Source: Paenibacillus sp. 19GGS1-52 (GTDB lineage Bacteria > Bacillota > Bacilli > Paenibacillales > Paenibacillaceae). From it: a stretch of 64,000 nt of DNA. The translations under genes and the position numbers were made by a program. Below are positions 1 to 8,559 of this stretch, in pieces. The stretch covers positions 2,294,001 through 2,358,000 of the forward strand of contig NZ_CP059724.1 of NCBI RefSeq assembly GCF_022369515.1, read 5' to 3'. Positions within the stretch are counted from its first letter, which is position 1, and every line of letters starts with the position of its first letter. The notes beneath the pieces were generated by a model, which saw only the letters and a program-made list of their open reading frames with translations, was not told the origin of the DNA and searched no databases.

Positions 1-1
1 G

Positions 2-376
2 TCTCGTGCTTACGATCCTGAATATATTGCTCTAGCGAAGAAGTTGTCTAGTGAAGTCAAAGGCACTGACGGTGAAACACTTGTCCTGCAGGAAGGTGTA
101 TATGCTGGGATTAGCGGCCCGACTTACGAGACACCAGCCGAACTCAAGATGCTTGCCTACCTTGGTGGGGATGCAGTGGGTATGTCCACAGTTCCAGAGG
201 TTATTGTAGCGAGTCATAGCAAGCTGCGTGTACTTGGCATTACTTGTATTACTGATATGGCTATTGGTGATGAGCTTGAGCCGCTGACCCATGAGCAGGT
301 CGTAAAAGTAGCGAATCTAACCAAGCCGAAATTCATCGGTCTTGTGCGCGCGTTTGTGCGCGAAGTACAGGCATAA
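2..376 (+). CDS. punA: Purine nucleoside phosphorylase, C-terminal part (cut by window start)
   Basis: This is the last ~124 residues of a trimeric type I purine nucleoside phosphorylase, which splits (deoxy)guanosine and inosine with phosphate into base and (deoxy)ribose-1-phosphate. The frame is open from base 2, so the N-terminus lies outside the window. Visible family motifs are GPTYETPAE, which forms part of the purine site, and [12 protein letters not shown], which contains the ribose-contacting Met. The stop is directly followed by the pdp start, so purine and pyrimidine phosphorylases are cotranscribed. Purine nucleoside phosphorylase next to dacF-spoIIA is also the arrangement known in Bacillus subtilis. 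No defect is seen. Confidence 0.93.
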   Translation, partial: SRAYDPEYIALAKKLSSEVKGTDGETLVLQEGVYAGISGPTYETPAELKMLAYLGGDAVGMSTVPEVIVASHSKLRVLGITCITDMAIGDELEPLTHEQVVKVANLTKPKFIGLVRAFVREVQA

Positions 377-377
377 G

Positions 378-1709
378 ATGAGAGCAGTCGATATTATCCA
401 GAAAAAAAGAGATGGCGGAGAGTTGAGCCGTGAAGAAATAGCATTTTTGATCCAGGGCTACAGCAAGGGTGAAATTCCGGATTATCAGCTTTCGGCTTGG
501 GCGATGGCTGTTTATTTTCAAGGGATGAATGCCCGGGAAACTGGCGATCTGACACTGGAAATGGCCATGTCCGGCGACCAGGTGGATCTGAGCCCAATTG
601 CTGGAATCAAAGTAGACAAGCATTCTACTGGCGGTGTAGGCGATAAGACGACGGTTGTGTTGGCACCCTTAGTGGCATCAGCAGGAGTTCCTGTAGCTAA
701 AATGTCCGGCCGTGGGCTCGGGCATACCGGTGGTACGCTCGACAAGCTGGAGTCGATCCGTGGTTTCTCCGTGGAGATGGACCGCGAGCGGTTCTTTGAC
801 CAGGTCGGAGAAATCGGCGCAGCGGTCATAGGTCAATCAGGCAACATCACGCCTGCAGACAAAAAGCTGTACGCGCTGCGTGACGTTACGGCAACCGTGG
901 AATCCATTCCACTGATCGCCAGCTCCGTCATGAGCAAAAAAATTGCTGCAGGCGCTGACGCGATCGTGTTGGATGTCAAAACCGGCAGCGGCGCGTTTAT
1001 GAAGACGCTGGACGATTCTATCGCGCTGGCACAAGCAATGGTGGACATCGGCACCCATCTGGGCCGCAACACCGTCGCGGTAATTAGCGATATGGACCAG
1101 CCTCTGGGATACGGCATCGGCAACGCCCTGGAGATAAAGGAAGGGATCGCAACGCTAAACGGTCACGGTCCTAAGGATCTGCAGGAGGTCTGCCTCATTC
1201 TGGGCAGCCATATGCTTGTGCTTGGCGGCAAAGCCAAGGATGAAGCTGAAGCGCGGTCCATTCTCATGAGTCATATTGAGGATGGCAGTGCGCTGGAGAA
1301 GCTTAAACAGATAGTTACCGCACAAGGTGGAGATGTCTCACAGATTGAGGCGCCGGATACTTTACCTACGGCCTCCCGCTTCATCGAAGTGAAGGCAGCA
1401 ACCGGAGGTTATATTGAAGGTATTCAAGCGGAGGAAATCGGTGTTGCCGCTATGCTGCTTGGTGCCGGACGTGAGACGAAGGAATCTGTAATCGATTTGG
1501 CTGTTGGAATTCAGCTGTCCAAAAAGGTTGGCGACGCTGTGGCAGAAGGCGAGATCCTTGCTGTTCTGCATGTGAATGATGCCAGTGACAACAAGGTACA
1601 GGAAGCAGAAAGCAAGGTGCTGGAAGCCTATCGTATTACTTCTCAACCGGTTGCACCACAGCCGCTGATATTTGCCCTTGTGACTAAGAATGGGGTAACC
1701 CGGTATTAG
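378..1709 (+). CDS. pdp: Pyrimidine-nucleoside phosphorylase
   Basis: Cytoplasmic enzyme converting uridine, thymidine and deoxyuridine plus phosphate to base and pentose-1-phosphate. The 443-aa product has the family's usual length. Visible motifs are the phosphate/K+-binding [10 protein letters not shown] (residues 81-90) and the thymidine phosphorylase signature [16 protein letters not shown] (110-125). The frame is open further upstream, but the ATG at 378, one base after the punA stop, gives the normal N-terminus [13 protein letters not shown]; upstream codons would extend into punA. The gene forms an operon with punA. A strong terminator follows at 1851. Confidence 0.95.
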   Translation: MRAVDIIQKKRDGGELSREEIAFLIQGYSKGEIPDYQLSAWAMAVYFQGMNARETGDLTLEMAMSGDQVDLSPIAGIKVDKHSTGGVGDKTTVVLAPLVASAGVPVAKMSGRGLGHTGGTLDKLESIRGFSVEMDRERFFDQVGEIGAAVIGQSGNITPADKKLYALRDVTATVESIPLIASSVMSKKIAAGADAIVLDVKTGSGAFMKTLDDSIALAQAMVDIGTHLGRNTVAVISDMDQPLGYGIGNALEIKEGIATLNGHGPKDLQEVCLILGSHMLVLGGKAKDEAEARSILMSHIEDGSALEKLKQIVTAQGGDVSQIEAPDTLPTASRFIEVKAATGGYIEGIQAEEIGVAAMLLGAGRETKESVIDLAVGIQLSKKVGDAVAEGEILAVLHVNDASDNKVQEAESKVLEAYRITSQPVAPQPLIFALVTKNGVTRY

Positions 1710-2044
1710 GATTAGGTTATGCTTTTGAGTTGAGGTCGCGGTTCTTTAGATGGCAAATGACGCAGCATTAGCGGGAAATCCTCCCGCTAAATGGGTATAT
1801 GAGTGATCCTGCGCCTGATAGAAGGCAGCAGCTATATATTTAATCTATACAAAATCCTTACGGACGCAGCAATGCGTTCCGTAAGGATTTTTTTATGTTA
1901 GACTCTCAACCTGCCCGCAAAGGCAAACGTAACAGCTCAACGATATAGAAACGGCGGCAAAATATATTTTAAATTTGATAAGTTAACTGAATATCACTAT
2001 AATTATATGAAAATAAGACTCAGTTGGAAGGAGCTGGATTATAG
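1710..2044. other. Intergenic region pdp / acyltransferase
   Basis: This stretch holds the pdp terminator (1851-1895) and then an A/T-rich leader in which a promoter for the acyltransferase gene must lie. I could not assign -35/-10 boxes with confidence. No further coding potential is seen. Confidence 0.5.
1851..1895 (+). terminator. Rho-independent terminator after pdp
   Basis: The arms AAAATCCTTACGGA and TTCCGTAAGGATTTT are separated by a 12-base loop and followed by a T run. The stem is nearly perfect. It ends the punA-pdp transcript. Confidence 0.93.
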
Positions 2045-3067
2045 TTGGAGAAGCGACGAGAACTCTGGATTGATGCTGCCAAAGGCTTGAGTATTATTTT
2101 TGTAGTCATGGGTCATTCTGGAGATGGACTGGCCACTCATTATTTATTCTGGTTTCATGTGCCGCTGTTTTTTCTATTAAGTGGAATGGTATTCAAACCA
2201 ATTGACCCCAAGCAGTACTTAAGTTGGGTATGGAAACGAACGCGGGGGCTGATGACACCCTACTTTGCCTACGGATTGCTCATCACGATGATACTGCTTA
2301 TATGTACCTTTGACCTCAAGAGTTTTGCCGGGAATATCGTTAGACTTCTATATGGCGGCCTGTCACTGACCGGTCCGTTTGGCGTACTGTGGTTCATCAC
2401 CTGTCTCTTATTTACACAACTACTCTTCGGTTTCATCGTCCGATTTACAATGAGAACGCAACTCCTCTTGATTGCCTCGTGTTATCTGCTGGCCCACCTG
2501 ATCGCTCTCACTTCCTTAAGAAGCTTCAACCTCCCATGGAATATCGATGTTGCCCTCTTAGCTATTACATACTACGCCCTTGGATATTACGGGAAAACAT
2601 GGATCCCTCTACTGATTAGCCGAATAGCTGCATTACCGCTGCTTATTACACTATGCGCCGGTTTTCTATTTCTGGATAACACAGGAGTCCTGAGCTACAG
2701 CCTGAATATGAAATATAAGGAGTACGACGCGCTGCTGCTTGATTTGGTCATTCCCATGTTATTTTCTCTACTGATCTGTACGATTTCCTTCTGGTTGTCC
2801 AAGTCCCTGCCGCTAAAAGGTTTAGGTTATCTGGGACGCAATACGATAGCAATTATGTATCTGCACCTGCCTGTTAATTATGCACTTAAGTATCTCCTCG
2901 GCATAGAGTATGGCCTCATCGTGTTTACTGTTATTGGTATCGGAATACCGGTGCTTATTACGCTGATGGCAAGCCATTCTCCAGTGTTGTCCAAGCTATT
3001 TCTTGGTCATAGCGGTAGCAGACGTTCTGTTATAAGTCTTGGGAAGGGTACAGCTGCCCCTCGCTAA
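2045..3067 (+). CDS. Acyltransferase family 3 membrane protein
   Basis: A 340-aa polytopic membrane protein of the acyltransferase 3 family (OafA / fucose 4-O-acetylase type), which O-acetylates sugars of cell-surface glycans. The N-terminus has the family's pattern: R-E-x-W-I-D-A-A-K-G followed by the catalytic-type VVMGHS and a LFFLLSGM segment; about ten hydrophobic helices follow. Translation starts at UUG 2045, with AAGGAG at 2028-2033. The gene stands alone between pdp and dacF, where B. subtilis has none, so it is an insertion relative to that synteny. The acceptor cannot be told from sequence. Confidence 0.8.
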   Translation: MEKRRELWIDAAKGLSIIFVVMGHSGDGLATHYLFWFHVPLFFLLSGMVFKPIDPKQYLSWVWKRTRGLMTPYFAYGLLITMILLICTFDLKSFAGNIVRLLYGGLSLTGPFGVLWFITCLLFTQLLFGFIVRFTMRTQLLLIASCYLLAHLIALTSLRSFNLPWNIDVALLAITYYALGYYGKTWIPLLISRIAALPLLITLCAGFLFLDNTGVLSYSLNMKYKEYDALLLDLVIPMLFSLLICTISFWLSKSLPLKGLGYLGRNTIAIMYLHLPVNYALKYLLGIEYGLIVFTVIGIGIPVLITLMASHSPVLSKLFLGHSGSRRSVISLGKGTAAPR

Positions 3068-3186
3068 AGTTTCTCGGTTGACAATAACAATTATTTACGT
3101 CCAATTGGAATAATTTTCACCCTTTCTGACGAAACTGGAACACAGTACCTGTGAAATGAAGGTTAATGTTCAGGAGGGGAACCATT

Positions 3187-4389
3187 GTGAGAAAAATGCA
3201 TTTTGCAACGATGTTAATTGTGCTTTGTGTTGTTGTTTCGGCCCTTGGACCGATCTCAGGCGTTTCTGCAGAGGAGAAAAGCAAGGACTCCGGAAGCAAA
3301 ATAGCTGCTGTTGATCTCGCACCGGGGGCGCGCTCTGCCATACTTATGGATGCCAATACCGGCACTGTGATTTATGAAAAAAACAGTCATGATAAGCTGC
3401 CTCCAGCAAGTATTACGAAGATTATGACAATGCTGCTTACGGTTGAGGCGCTGGATGAAGGGCGGCTGCAGTTGACGGATAAGGTGCGGGCGAGCGAATA
3501 TGCGGCTTCAATGGGTGGCTCGCAGATTTTTCTGGAGCCTGGTGAAGAAATGACGGTGGACGAGATGCTCAAAGGGATCGCTATGGCTTCTGGCAATGAT
3601 GCATCTGTGGCTATGGCGGAGAAAATCGCGGGTTCGGAGAGCGCTTTTGTCGATCTGATGAATCAAAAGGTGGAGGAGCTTGGCCTGAAGGATACCCATT
3701 TCGCCAATTGCAATGGACTACCGGCTGAGAATCACTATTCTTCCGCACATGATATTGCTGTAATGAGCCAAGAGCTGCTGAAGCATGAGCGCATTATTAA
3801 ATATACCGGCTCCTATCAGGATTATCTGCGCAAGGATTCGACCAAGCCCTTCTGGCTGGTGAATACGAATAAGCTGGTGCGTTTCTATACGGGAGCCGAT
3901 GGGCTGAAGACTGGCTATACGGCAGAGGCTAAATTCTGTCTGTCGGCTACAGCGGCCAGGGATGGCCTGCGTGCTGTGGCTGTCGTGCTGGGCGAACCGA
4001 ACACGAAGACACGCAACAGCGAGGTTTCGGGTATGTTCGATTACCTGTTCTCGCAATATAAAGTACACACGATTCATAAGGTCGGAGATACCATCGGCAC
4101 GCTGAAGATTGAGAAGGGCGTGAAGTCGGAGCTGCCGCTTACGGCGAAGGAGACCTACAGCGTTCTTTTGAAAAAAGGAGTGACTCAGGAAGGTATTCGC
4201 AATCAGGTAGTATTACCGGAAAATGTGAAAGCTCCTGTAGCCGCAGGGCAAACGGTTGGCAAGCTGGTTGTCTACCAAGGGACTAACGTACTGAAGGAAT
4301 ATGAGCTGAAGGCAGGCGAAGACGTGCCGAAGGCGGGCTGGTGGAAACTGTTCAAGCGAACGGCGGGCTCTTTGTTTACGATTGATTAA
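3187..4389 (+). CDS. dacF: D-alanyl-D-alanine carboxypeptidase DacF
   Basis: A 400-aa penicillin-binding protein of family S11 that trims the terminal D-Ala from peptidoglycan stem peptides; DacF acts in cortex formation in the forespore. A signal peptide (about residues 1-28, cleaved near VSA-EE) is followed by all three active-site motifs: S75-x-x-K78, S135-G-N137 and K241-T-G243. The start is GUG 3187 because AGGAGGGGA (3172-3180) sits 6 nt upstream; an in-frame ATG at 3166 precedes that site and is unlikely. The C-terminal part is the usual beta domain with an amphipathic end. In B. subtilis dacF is the first gene of the dacF-spoIIA operon, as here. Confidence 0.93.
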   Translation: MRKMHFATMLIVLCVVVSALGPISGVSAEEKSKDSGSKIAAVDLAPGARSAILMDANTGTVIYEKNSHDKLPPASITKIMTMLLTVEALDEGRLQLTDKVRASEYAASMGGSQIFLEPGEEMTVDEMLKGIAMASGNDASVAMAEKIAGSESAFVDLMNQKVEELGLKDTHFANCNGLPAENHYSSAHDIAVMSQELLKHERIIKYTGSYQDYLRKDSTKPFWLVNTNKLVRFYTGADGLKTGYTAEAKFCLSATAARDGLRAVAVVLGEPNTKTRNSEVSGMFDYLFSQYKVHTIHKVGDTIGTLKIEKGVKSELPLTAKETYSVLLKKGVTQEGIRNQVVLPENVKAPVAAGQTVGKLVVYQGTNVLKEYELKAGEDVPKAGWWKLFKRTAGSLFTID

Positions 4390-4462
4390 TTGGTTGTATT
4401 TTGTAGATTGCTTCTATGCTTTCTGTAGATTCATAGGGGTTTTCTTCTAGTTTTGTCGGGAG

Positions 4463-4490
4463 GCAGGATTCCTGATTTGCCGCGTAGAAA
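4463..4490 (+). promoter_or_regulatory. Candidate sigma-H promoter of spoIIAA-spoIIAB-sigF
   Basis: The pattern is GCAGGATTC, 12 bases, then GTAGAAA. It fits the known sigma-H consensus RnAGGAwWW-N11-12-RnnGAAT with one mismatch in each box. It lies in the dacF-spoIIAA gap, 70 nt before the spoIIAA ATG, which is where the sigma-H promoter of spoIIA lies in B. subtilis. Confidence 0.6.
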
Positions 4491-4561
4491 CCTAGTCCTT
4501 GAAGGGAAGCAACATCGTGTTCAAGGGTGGTTTCAAAGCAACGAAGAGGAGAGTGGCAAGC

Positions 4562-4915
4562 ATGAATTCTCATGTGGAGATGGAGCAACACCGGAGTGTG
4601 CTGATTGTCCGTTTGTCAGGGGAACTGGACCATCACGCAGCGGATTATGTACGCATGGAAATGGATGATGCGATTATGCGGGGCCAGGTACTGCATCTGG
4701 TCCTCAGTCTGAAGGAACTGCAATTTATGGACAGCTCCGGACTGGGCGTTATTCTCGGAAGGTATAAGTCGATTCGTAGTAAAGGTGGCAAAATGGTAGT
4801 ATGCGACGCCACCGCACCCGTACAAAGGCTGCTGGAAATGTCGGGCCTGTTCAAAATTATGCCCTTATATGACGACGAGAGCGCAGCTCTCTCGGATCTG
4901 GAGGTTGCGTTATGA
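4562..4915 (+). CDS. spoIIAA: Anti-sigma F factor antagonist SpoIIAA
   Basis: A 117-aa STAS-domain protein that, when dephosphorylated by SpoIIE, displaces SpoIIAB from sigma F in the forespore. The phosphoacceptor motif MDSSGLG places the first serine at residue 58, the same number as the phosphorylated Ser58 of B. subtilis. The ATG 4562 follows GAGGAGAG (4546-4553) at 8 nt; the frame is open further 5' but without an RBS. It overlaps spoIIAB by ATGA, which implies translational coupling. Confidence 0.96.
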   Translation: MNSHVEMEQHRSVLIVRLSGELDHHAADYVRMEMDDAIMRGQVLHLVLSLKELQFMDSSGLGVILGRYKSIRSKGGKMVVCDATAPVQRLLEMSGLFKIMPLYDDESAALSDLEVAL

Positions 4916-5367
4916 CAAAGAGCCAAGCCAGGAACTTCATGAATGTACAGTTCGCTGCATTGTCTGAGAACGAATCGTTCGCGCGTGTTGTTGTGGCGGC
5001 CTTCGTCACCAGGCTGGATCCTACGATGGAAGAGCTGAATGATCTGAAGACGGTTGTGTCTGAGGCAGTCACCAACTGCATTATTCATGGGTATGACAGT
5101 GACCCGAACGGTATTGTCACGATATCAGCATCGATCGACAATGAAACGGTACATCTCACCATAGAGGATCAAGGACGGGGCATTGAGGATCTAGAGCTGG
5201 CTCAGCAGCCGTTGTACACCTCCAAGCCGGAGCTCGAGCGGTCGGGCATGGGCTTTACCATTATGGAGAATTTCGTGGATGAGTTCGAAGTCACAAGTGA
5301 ACCGGGTCGCGGTACCTCCATCTCAATGAAGAAAACCATTGTCTCGAAAAAAGCTTTATACAATTAG
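4912..5367 (+). CDS. spoIIAB: Anti-sigma F factor / serine kinase SpoIIAB
   Basis: A 151-aa GHKL-fold serine kinase that holds sigma F inactive and phosphorylates SpoIIAA. The nucleotide-binding boxes are visible: N box [12 protein letters not shown] (residues 50-61, Glu51 and Asn55 matching the B. subtilis catalytic Glu and Mg-binding Asn), G1 box EDQGRGI (85-91) and G2 box RSGMGFTIM (110-118). The start overlaps the spoIIAA stop by 4 nt. Confidence 0.96.
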   Translation: MTKSQARNFMNVQFAALSENESFARVVVAAFVTRLDPTMEELNDLKTVVSEAVTNCIIHGYDSDPNGIVTISASIDNETVHLTIEDQGRGIEDLELAQQPLYTSKPELERSGMGFTIMENFVDEFEVTSEPGRGTSISMKKTIVSKKALYN

Positions 5368-5378
5368 GGGTTGGAGCC

Positions 5379-6134
5379 ATGGATGCAGAGTCAAAAAAAG
5401 CTCCGCCGACCTATTTGGACGATGCGGAGGTCAAACGTCTTATCGCGCTCAGTCAGGCCGGAGATAATCTCGCCCGCGACACGCTCGTAAACTGCAATAT
5501 TCGCCTGGTCTGGTCAGTAGTGCAGCGGTTTATGAACCGCGGGTATGAGCCTGACGATTTGTTCCAGATTGGCTGTATCGGGCTATTGAAGTCCGTCGAT
5601 AAATTCGACCTCAGCTATGAGGTCAAATTCTCCACCTATGCCGTACCGATGATTATCGGCGAGATCCAGCGCTTCCTGCGCGACGACGGCACCTTGAAGG
5701 TCAGCCGTTCGCTCAAGGAAATGGCCAACAAGGTGCGGAAGATGAAGGACGAAATGTCCAAAACTCTGGATCGCCTGCCGACCATCGGCGAAGTTGCACT
5801 GGCGCTCGGCGTGACACCCGAAGAAATTGTCTTCGCCCAGGAAGCCAATAAGCCGCCAACCTCGATCCACGAGACCGTGTTCGAGAATGATGGTGATCCG
5901 ATTACGCTGATCGACCAGATCGCTGATGAGTCGCAGGAGCGCTGGTTCGACAAGCTGGCGCTGAATGAGGCCATCGGAGGCTTAAGTGAACGCGAGCGCC
6001 TGATCGTCTACCTGCGCTACTACCGTGACCAGACCCAGTCCGAGGTCGCGAGTCGTTTGGGCATCTCTCAGGTGCAGGTGTCACGGCTGGAGAAGAAGAT
6101 ATTAGCGAATATACGTGAGCAGATTGCGCAGTAA
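5379..6134 (+). CDS. sigF: RNA polymerase sporulation sigma factor SigF
   Basis: A 251-aa sigma-70-family factor, the first forespore-specific sigma. Region 2 (RDTLVNCNIRLVWSVV, then DDLFQIGCIGLLKSVDKF), region 3 (SRSLKEMANKVRK) and region 4 with a helix-turn-helix (SEVASRLGISQVQVSRLEKK) are all present. The ATG 5379 follows GGGGTTGGAG. It is the last gene of the dacF-spoIIA operon; spoVA genes do not follow, and a terminator stands at 6209. Confidence 0.96.
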   Translation: MDAESKKAPPTYLDDAEVKRLIALSQAGDNLARDTLVNCNIRLVWSVVQRFMNRGYEPDDLFQIGCIGLLKSVDKFDLSYEVKFSTYAVPMIIGEIQRFLRDDGTLKVSRSLKEMANKVRKMKDEMSKTLDRLPTIGEVALALGVTPEEIVFAQEANKPPTSIHETVFENDGDPITLIDQIADESQERWFDKLALNEAIGGLSERERLIVYLRYYRDQTQSEVASRLGISQVQVSRLEKKILANIREQIAQ

Positions 6135-6208
6135 GTGCAGTAGGTAATGAAGTGACGGGTAGCAAGTGTTGATTAGAATGGAAAGTCTTGAGTGAGTACT
6201 TTGTGAAG

Positions 6209-6233
6209 AGCCGCCCTCGCTGGGCGGCTTTTT
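6209..6233 (+). terminator. Rho-independent terminator after sigF
   Basis: AGCCGCCC and GGGCGGCT form a perfect 8-bp stem with a 5-base loop and a T run. It ends the sporulation operon. Confidence 0.92.
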
Positions 6234-6306
6234 GCATGTTATGCTGTCCTTATATTTTCGCGGTATGATTAGTGTGGAATTTATCGAAGTATCGGGGGGC
6301 AGGCAT

Positions 6307-7010
6307 ATGCTGCATATTGTTAACGAGATAGCATAGGTGAGAAGCTCAAGCAAGGGGTTGTGCAAGGTGATGTTCTGGTGTGGAGAGAAATATATTCGGC
6401 CGGGCCAATATTCGAAGATCCTGCTGGGGAAAAAGAACGGTCCCTGCGGGCCCAAGTTCTGGAGGATACTCTAGGCATTCCAACTGGTGAATATACGAGG
6501 GGCTGTGAGGAACAAGAGCAGCGCCTCCGCGAATTTAATATGTACGATGAAGTGGTATTGTGGTTTGAACATGATCTATTCGATCAGAGTATGCTGGCCT
6601 ATCTGTTGCACTGGTTCAAAGGTCAGCAGCTTGGGTATACGAAACTAAGTCTGCTCAACATCGGAGAATTTCCGGGAATTGAACCGTTTCATGGTCTGGG
6701 CCAGCTTTCTTCAGCGCAGTTGAAGACCTTATACGGAACCTGGCAGACCCTTGGACAAAAGGAATTGGAACTTGGCAGCGAACTTTGGCAAGCATACGCC
6801 GCTCCAGATCTCCGTAAGATGGCTGATCTGCTCGAGCAGAGAAAGGCAGAATTGGCGGCGTCCGCCCTGTCTTTTGCCTACGCTGCTTTTCAGGGACATC
6901 TCTCTCGTCTTCCTTCGGTGCAAAACGGACTTGGTATTGTAGAACAGACTACGCTGCAGGCTGTTCGTGGGCGTTGGGACACTTCAAACGGCATGCCTAT
7001 CCAAGTATAA
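6307..7010 (+). pseudogene. DUF1835 protein gene with a 1-base frameshift near the start
   Basis: The ATG at 6307, behind GGGGGG (6294-6299), encodes MLHIVN, but this frame stops at 6334. The next frame, from 6327, continues the DUF1835 sequence as DSIGEKLKQGVVQGDVLVW and runs to 7010. Only two bases (6325-6326, GA) stand where a glycine codon would complete the family's MLHIVNGDS start, so one base is missing. The downstream part shows the family's VLWFEHDLFDQ and LLNIGEFPG motifs. The C-terminal DUF3658 part seems short: after LGIVEQTTLQAV the protein ends within 14 residues. Function is unknown. If translated at all, it would start at GUG 6360 without the N-terminal strand. A sequencing error at 6325 is the alternative. 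Confidence 0.75.
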
Positions 7011-7046
7011 TTTAATTTGTGAAGTTTCAGGTAAGGAGGGGAAATC

Positions 7047-7781
7047 ATCAGAACTTTAGTCATTAGTGACATACACGGGAGTTATCAGGAATTCAACGCG
7101 CTTTTGAACAAAGTGAACTATGGTTCCTCCGAAGACCAACTCATCTTGCTAGGTGATTATGTAGATAGAGGGCCTAACAGCAAAGCTATTGTTGAACAGG
7201 TTAAGAATCTCCATGAAGAATGCGGAGTTGTCGTTCTAAAAGGGAATCATGACAAAATGGCCTGTGATGCACTGCTGAATGAAGATGATAAACTGGATAC
7301 ACATTGGCTTAATAACGGCGGATTTCATACGCTATTGAGCTACATTGATATGGAATCTGATTTTTCTATGGATGATTTTGGTTGGAATGATTACATGAGA
7401 ATGAAGGAATTTATCCGACATGAATACAAACATCACTTGGATTTCCTAAGTTCCTTACCGCTGTATTATGAAACGGAAGAGCATATTTTTGTACATGCGG
7501 GAATCAATCCAACGGCAGAGGATTGGAAGGATCAGAATGCCTATGATTTTATCTGGATCAGACAACCGTTCTACAGGAATCCAGTAACTGCAACCAATAA
7601 GATTGTAGTCTTTGGACATACATCGACAGTTGATTTACATAATAGCGAAGAGATATGGTTTAGCCCACATGGAGACAAGATAGGCATAGATGGTGGTTGC
7701 GCCTACGGCCAACGACTTAACTGCTTGGAGATTTGTGACGGTGAATATAGAACGCATTTTGTGAGGCAAGGGGAACGGTAG
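7047..7781 (+). CDS. Metallophosphoesterase (PP2A/Ap4A-hydrolase type), apparent AUC start
   Basis: A ~244-aa cytoplasmic calcineurin-fold phosphatase, related to bacterial PrpE/ApaH-type serine/threonine phosphatases and dinucleoside tetraphosphatases. Metal-binding motifs are complete: DIH (8-10), GDYVDRG (36-42), GNHD (66-69), VHAG and FGHT. The first motif lies before any AUG, GUG or UUG in the frame; the frame is closed at 7032, and the first UUG (7104) would delete DIH. AAGGAGGGG (7033-7040) is ideally placed for AUC at 7047 (6 nt), and the protein read from there begins (M)RTLVISDIHGSYQEF as in the family. So either AUC is the start codon or the AUG was lost by mutation. Confidence 0.85.
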   Translation: MRTLVISDIHGSYQEFNALLNKVNYGSSEDQLILLGDYVDRGPNSKAIVEQVKNLHEECGVVVLKGNHDKMACDALLNEDDKLDTHWLNNGGFHTLLSYIDMESDFSMDDFGWNDYMRMKEFIRHEYKHHLDFLSSLPLYYETEEHIFVHAGINPTAEDWKDQNAYDFIWIRQPFYRNPVTATNKIVVFGHTSTVDLHNSEEIWFSPHGDKIGIDGGCAYGQRLNCLEICDGEYRTHFVRQGER

Positions 7782-7812
7782 TGAGTGGGATGTGGACACA
7801 ATTATGTATAAG

Positions 7813-7841
7813 AAAAGCCGACCGCATTTGGTCGGCTTTTC
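7813..7841 (+). terminator. Rho-independent terminator after the metallophosphatase
   Basis: AAAAGCCGACC and GGTCGGCTTTT form a perfect 11-bp stem with a 6-base loop. A/T symmetry at both ends makes it usable from either strand. Confidence 0.93.
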
Positions 7842-7891
7842 CCAAATTAACTAACACCTCTAGAATTTAATGAGATCGCTGTGACATCATA

Positions 7892-7999
7892 TTATTTCTT
7901 TTTATTACGTTTTATTAGATAAAGTGTAGAGAGTATCATAAGCACAATCAGTATGGCCTGAACTATAATTGGGTAATCCCCTTCCAAATAAATTAGCAT
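7892..7999 (-). CDS. Possible 35-aa membrane microprotein
   Basis: On the minus strand a short frame reads MLIYLEGDYPIIVQAI, then a hydrophobic stretch LIVLMILSTLYLI, and ends in a basic tail KRNKKK before UAA. A short N-terminus, one transmembrane helix and a lysine-rich end is a common pattern of real small membrane proteins, and nothing else occupies this gap. Against it: no clear ribosome binding site precedes the ATG at 7999, and the composition is A/T-rich. It is convergent with the phosphatase gene and shares its terminator region. Confidence 0.35.
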   Translation of the reverse strand: MLIYLEGDYPIIVQAILIVLMILSTLYLIKRNKKK

Positions 8000-8050
8000 G
8001 ATTTGTTAATTGTACACCATAGGGGTTGATTAAAGTTTAGGAGTGATATT

Positions 8051-8521
8051 ATTTATATTAATTTAAGACATCTAACAATAAATGAAATATCAAATTTAGA
8101 AGGCTTCGCTGAAGAATTCGTCGTTGATGAAGATGTTCCTCTTTCTATTTGGTATGATAGCATTCTCAATGTAAGGCTCAAAGACTTGAATGATGGTGAC
8201 GTAGCAAAGCTAATAAGACAAATGATACATTTACATTCCATTATTCCAGAAGCATTAGAGAGGTTAAAAGAAAACCCAGTTGCTGGTTATTTAGGGGATG
8301 GAGAAGTTTTAGAAGCAATAGCGAAAGTCGAAAAAAGAGAATGGGATAAGAACCCTGACGTATGTGAATCAGTAAGTTCATTTATAGATGGTTTCATACA
8401 TTTATTTGAAAACAACAAACTGAATTTCCCAGAAGATGAGGAGAGATTCTCTAATCAAGAAAGAGAAGAATACTATCAAATGTTAAAAGAAATAAGGACG
8501 ACGATCGAAAAATCTGAATAA
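8051..8521 (+). CDS. Immunity-like protein (paralogue of the gene at 15284), apparent AUU start
   Basis: A ~156-aa soluble acidic protein similar over its whole length to the product of 15284-15739: shared LTINEI near the N-terminus, RLKDL/KLKDL, A-[KR]-L-[IV]-RQ, then IIPEA and a NP-[VI]-AG motif. The pattern resembles Gram-positive proteins annotated as contact-dependent growth inhibition immunity proteins; I make this match from memory, so it is tentative. The paralogue starts at GUG/UUG, but here the matching codons are UAU/AUU. The first ordinary start (UUG 8186) would remove 45 conserved residues. AGGAG (8039-8043) is 7 nt before AUU 8051, the best candidate start. It is followed by two small genes in the same direction, and no toxin gene is present. 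Confidence 0.7.
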   Translation: MYINLRHLTINEISNLEGFAEEFVVDEDVPLSIWYDSILNVRLKDLNDGDVAKLIRQMIHLHSIIPEALERLKENPVAGYLGDGEVLEAIAKVEKREWDKNPDVCESVSSFIDGFIHLFENNKLNFPEDEERFSNQEREEYYQMLKEIRTTIEKSE

Positions 8522-8559
8522 GCTGAATTGAAATATTCACTACAAGAGGTGTGAGAAAG

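Noticed and set aside
8186..8521. UUG 8186 as start of the first immunity-like gene
   Set aside because: It would remove 45 residues that are conserved in the paralogue at 15284 and has no RBS.
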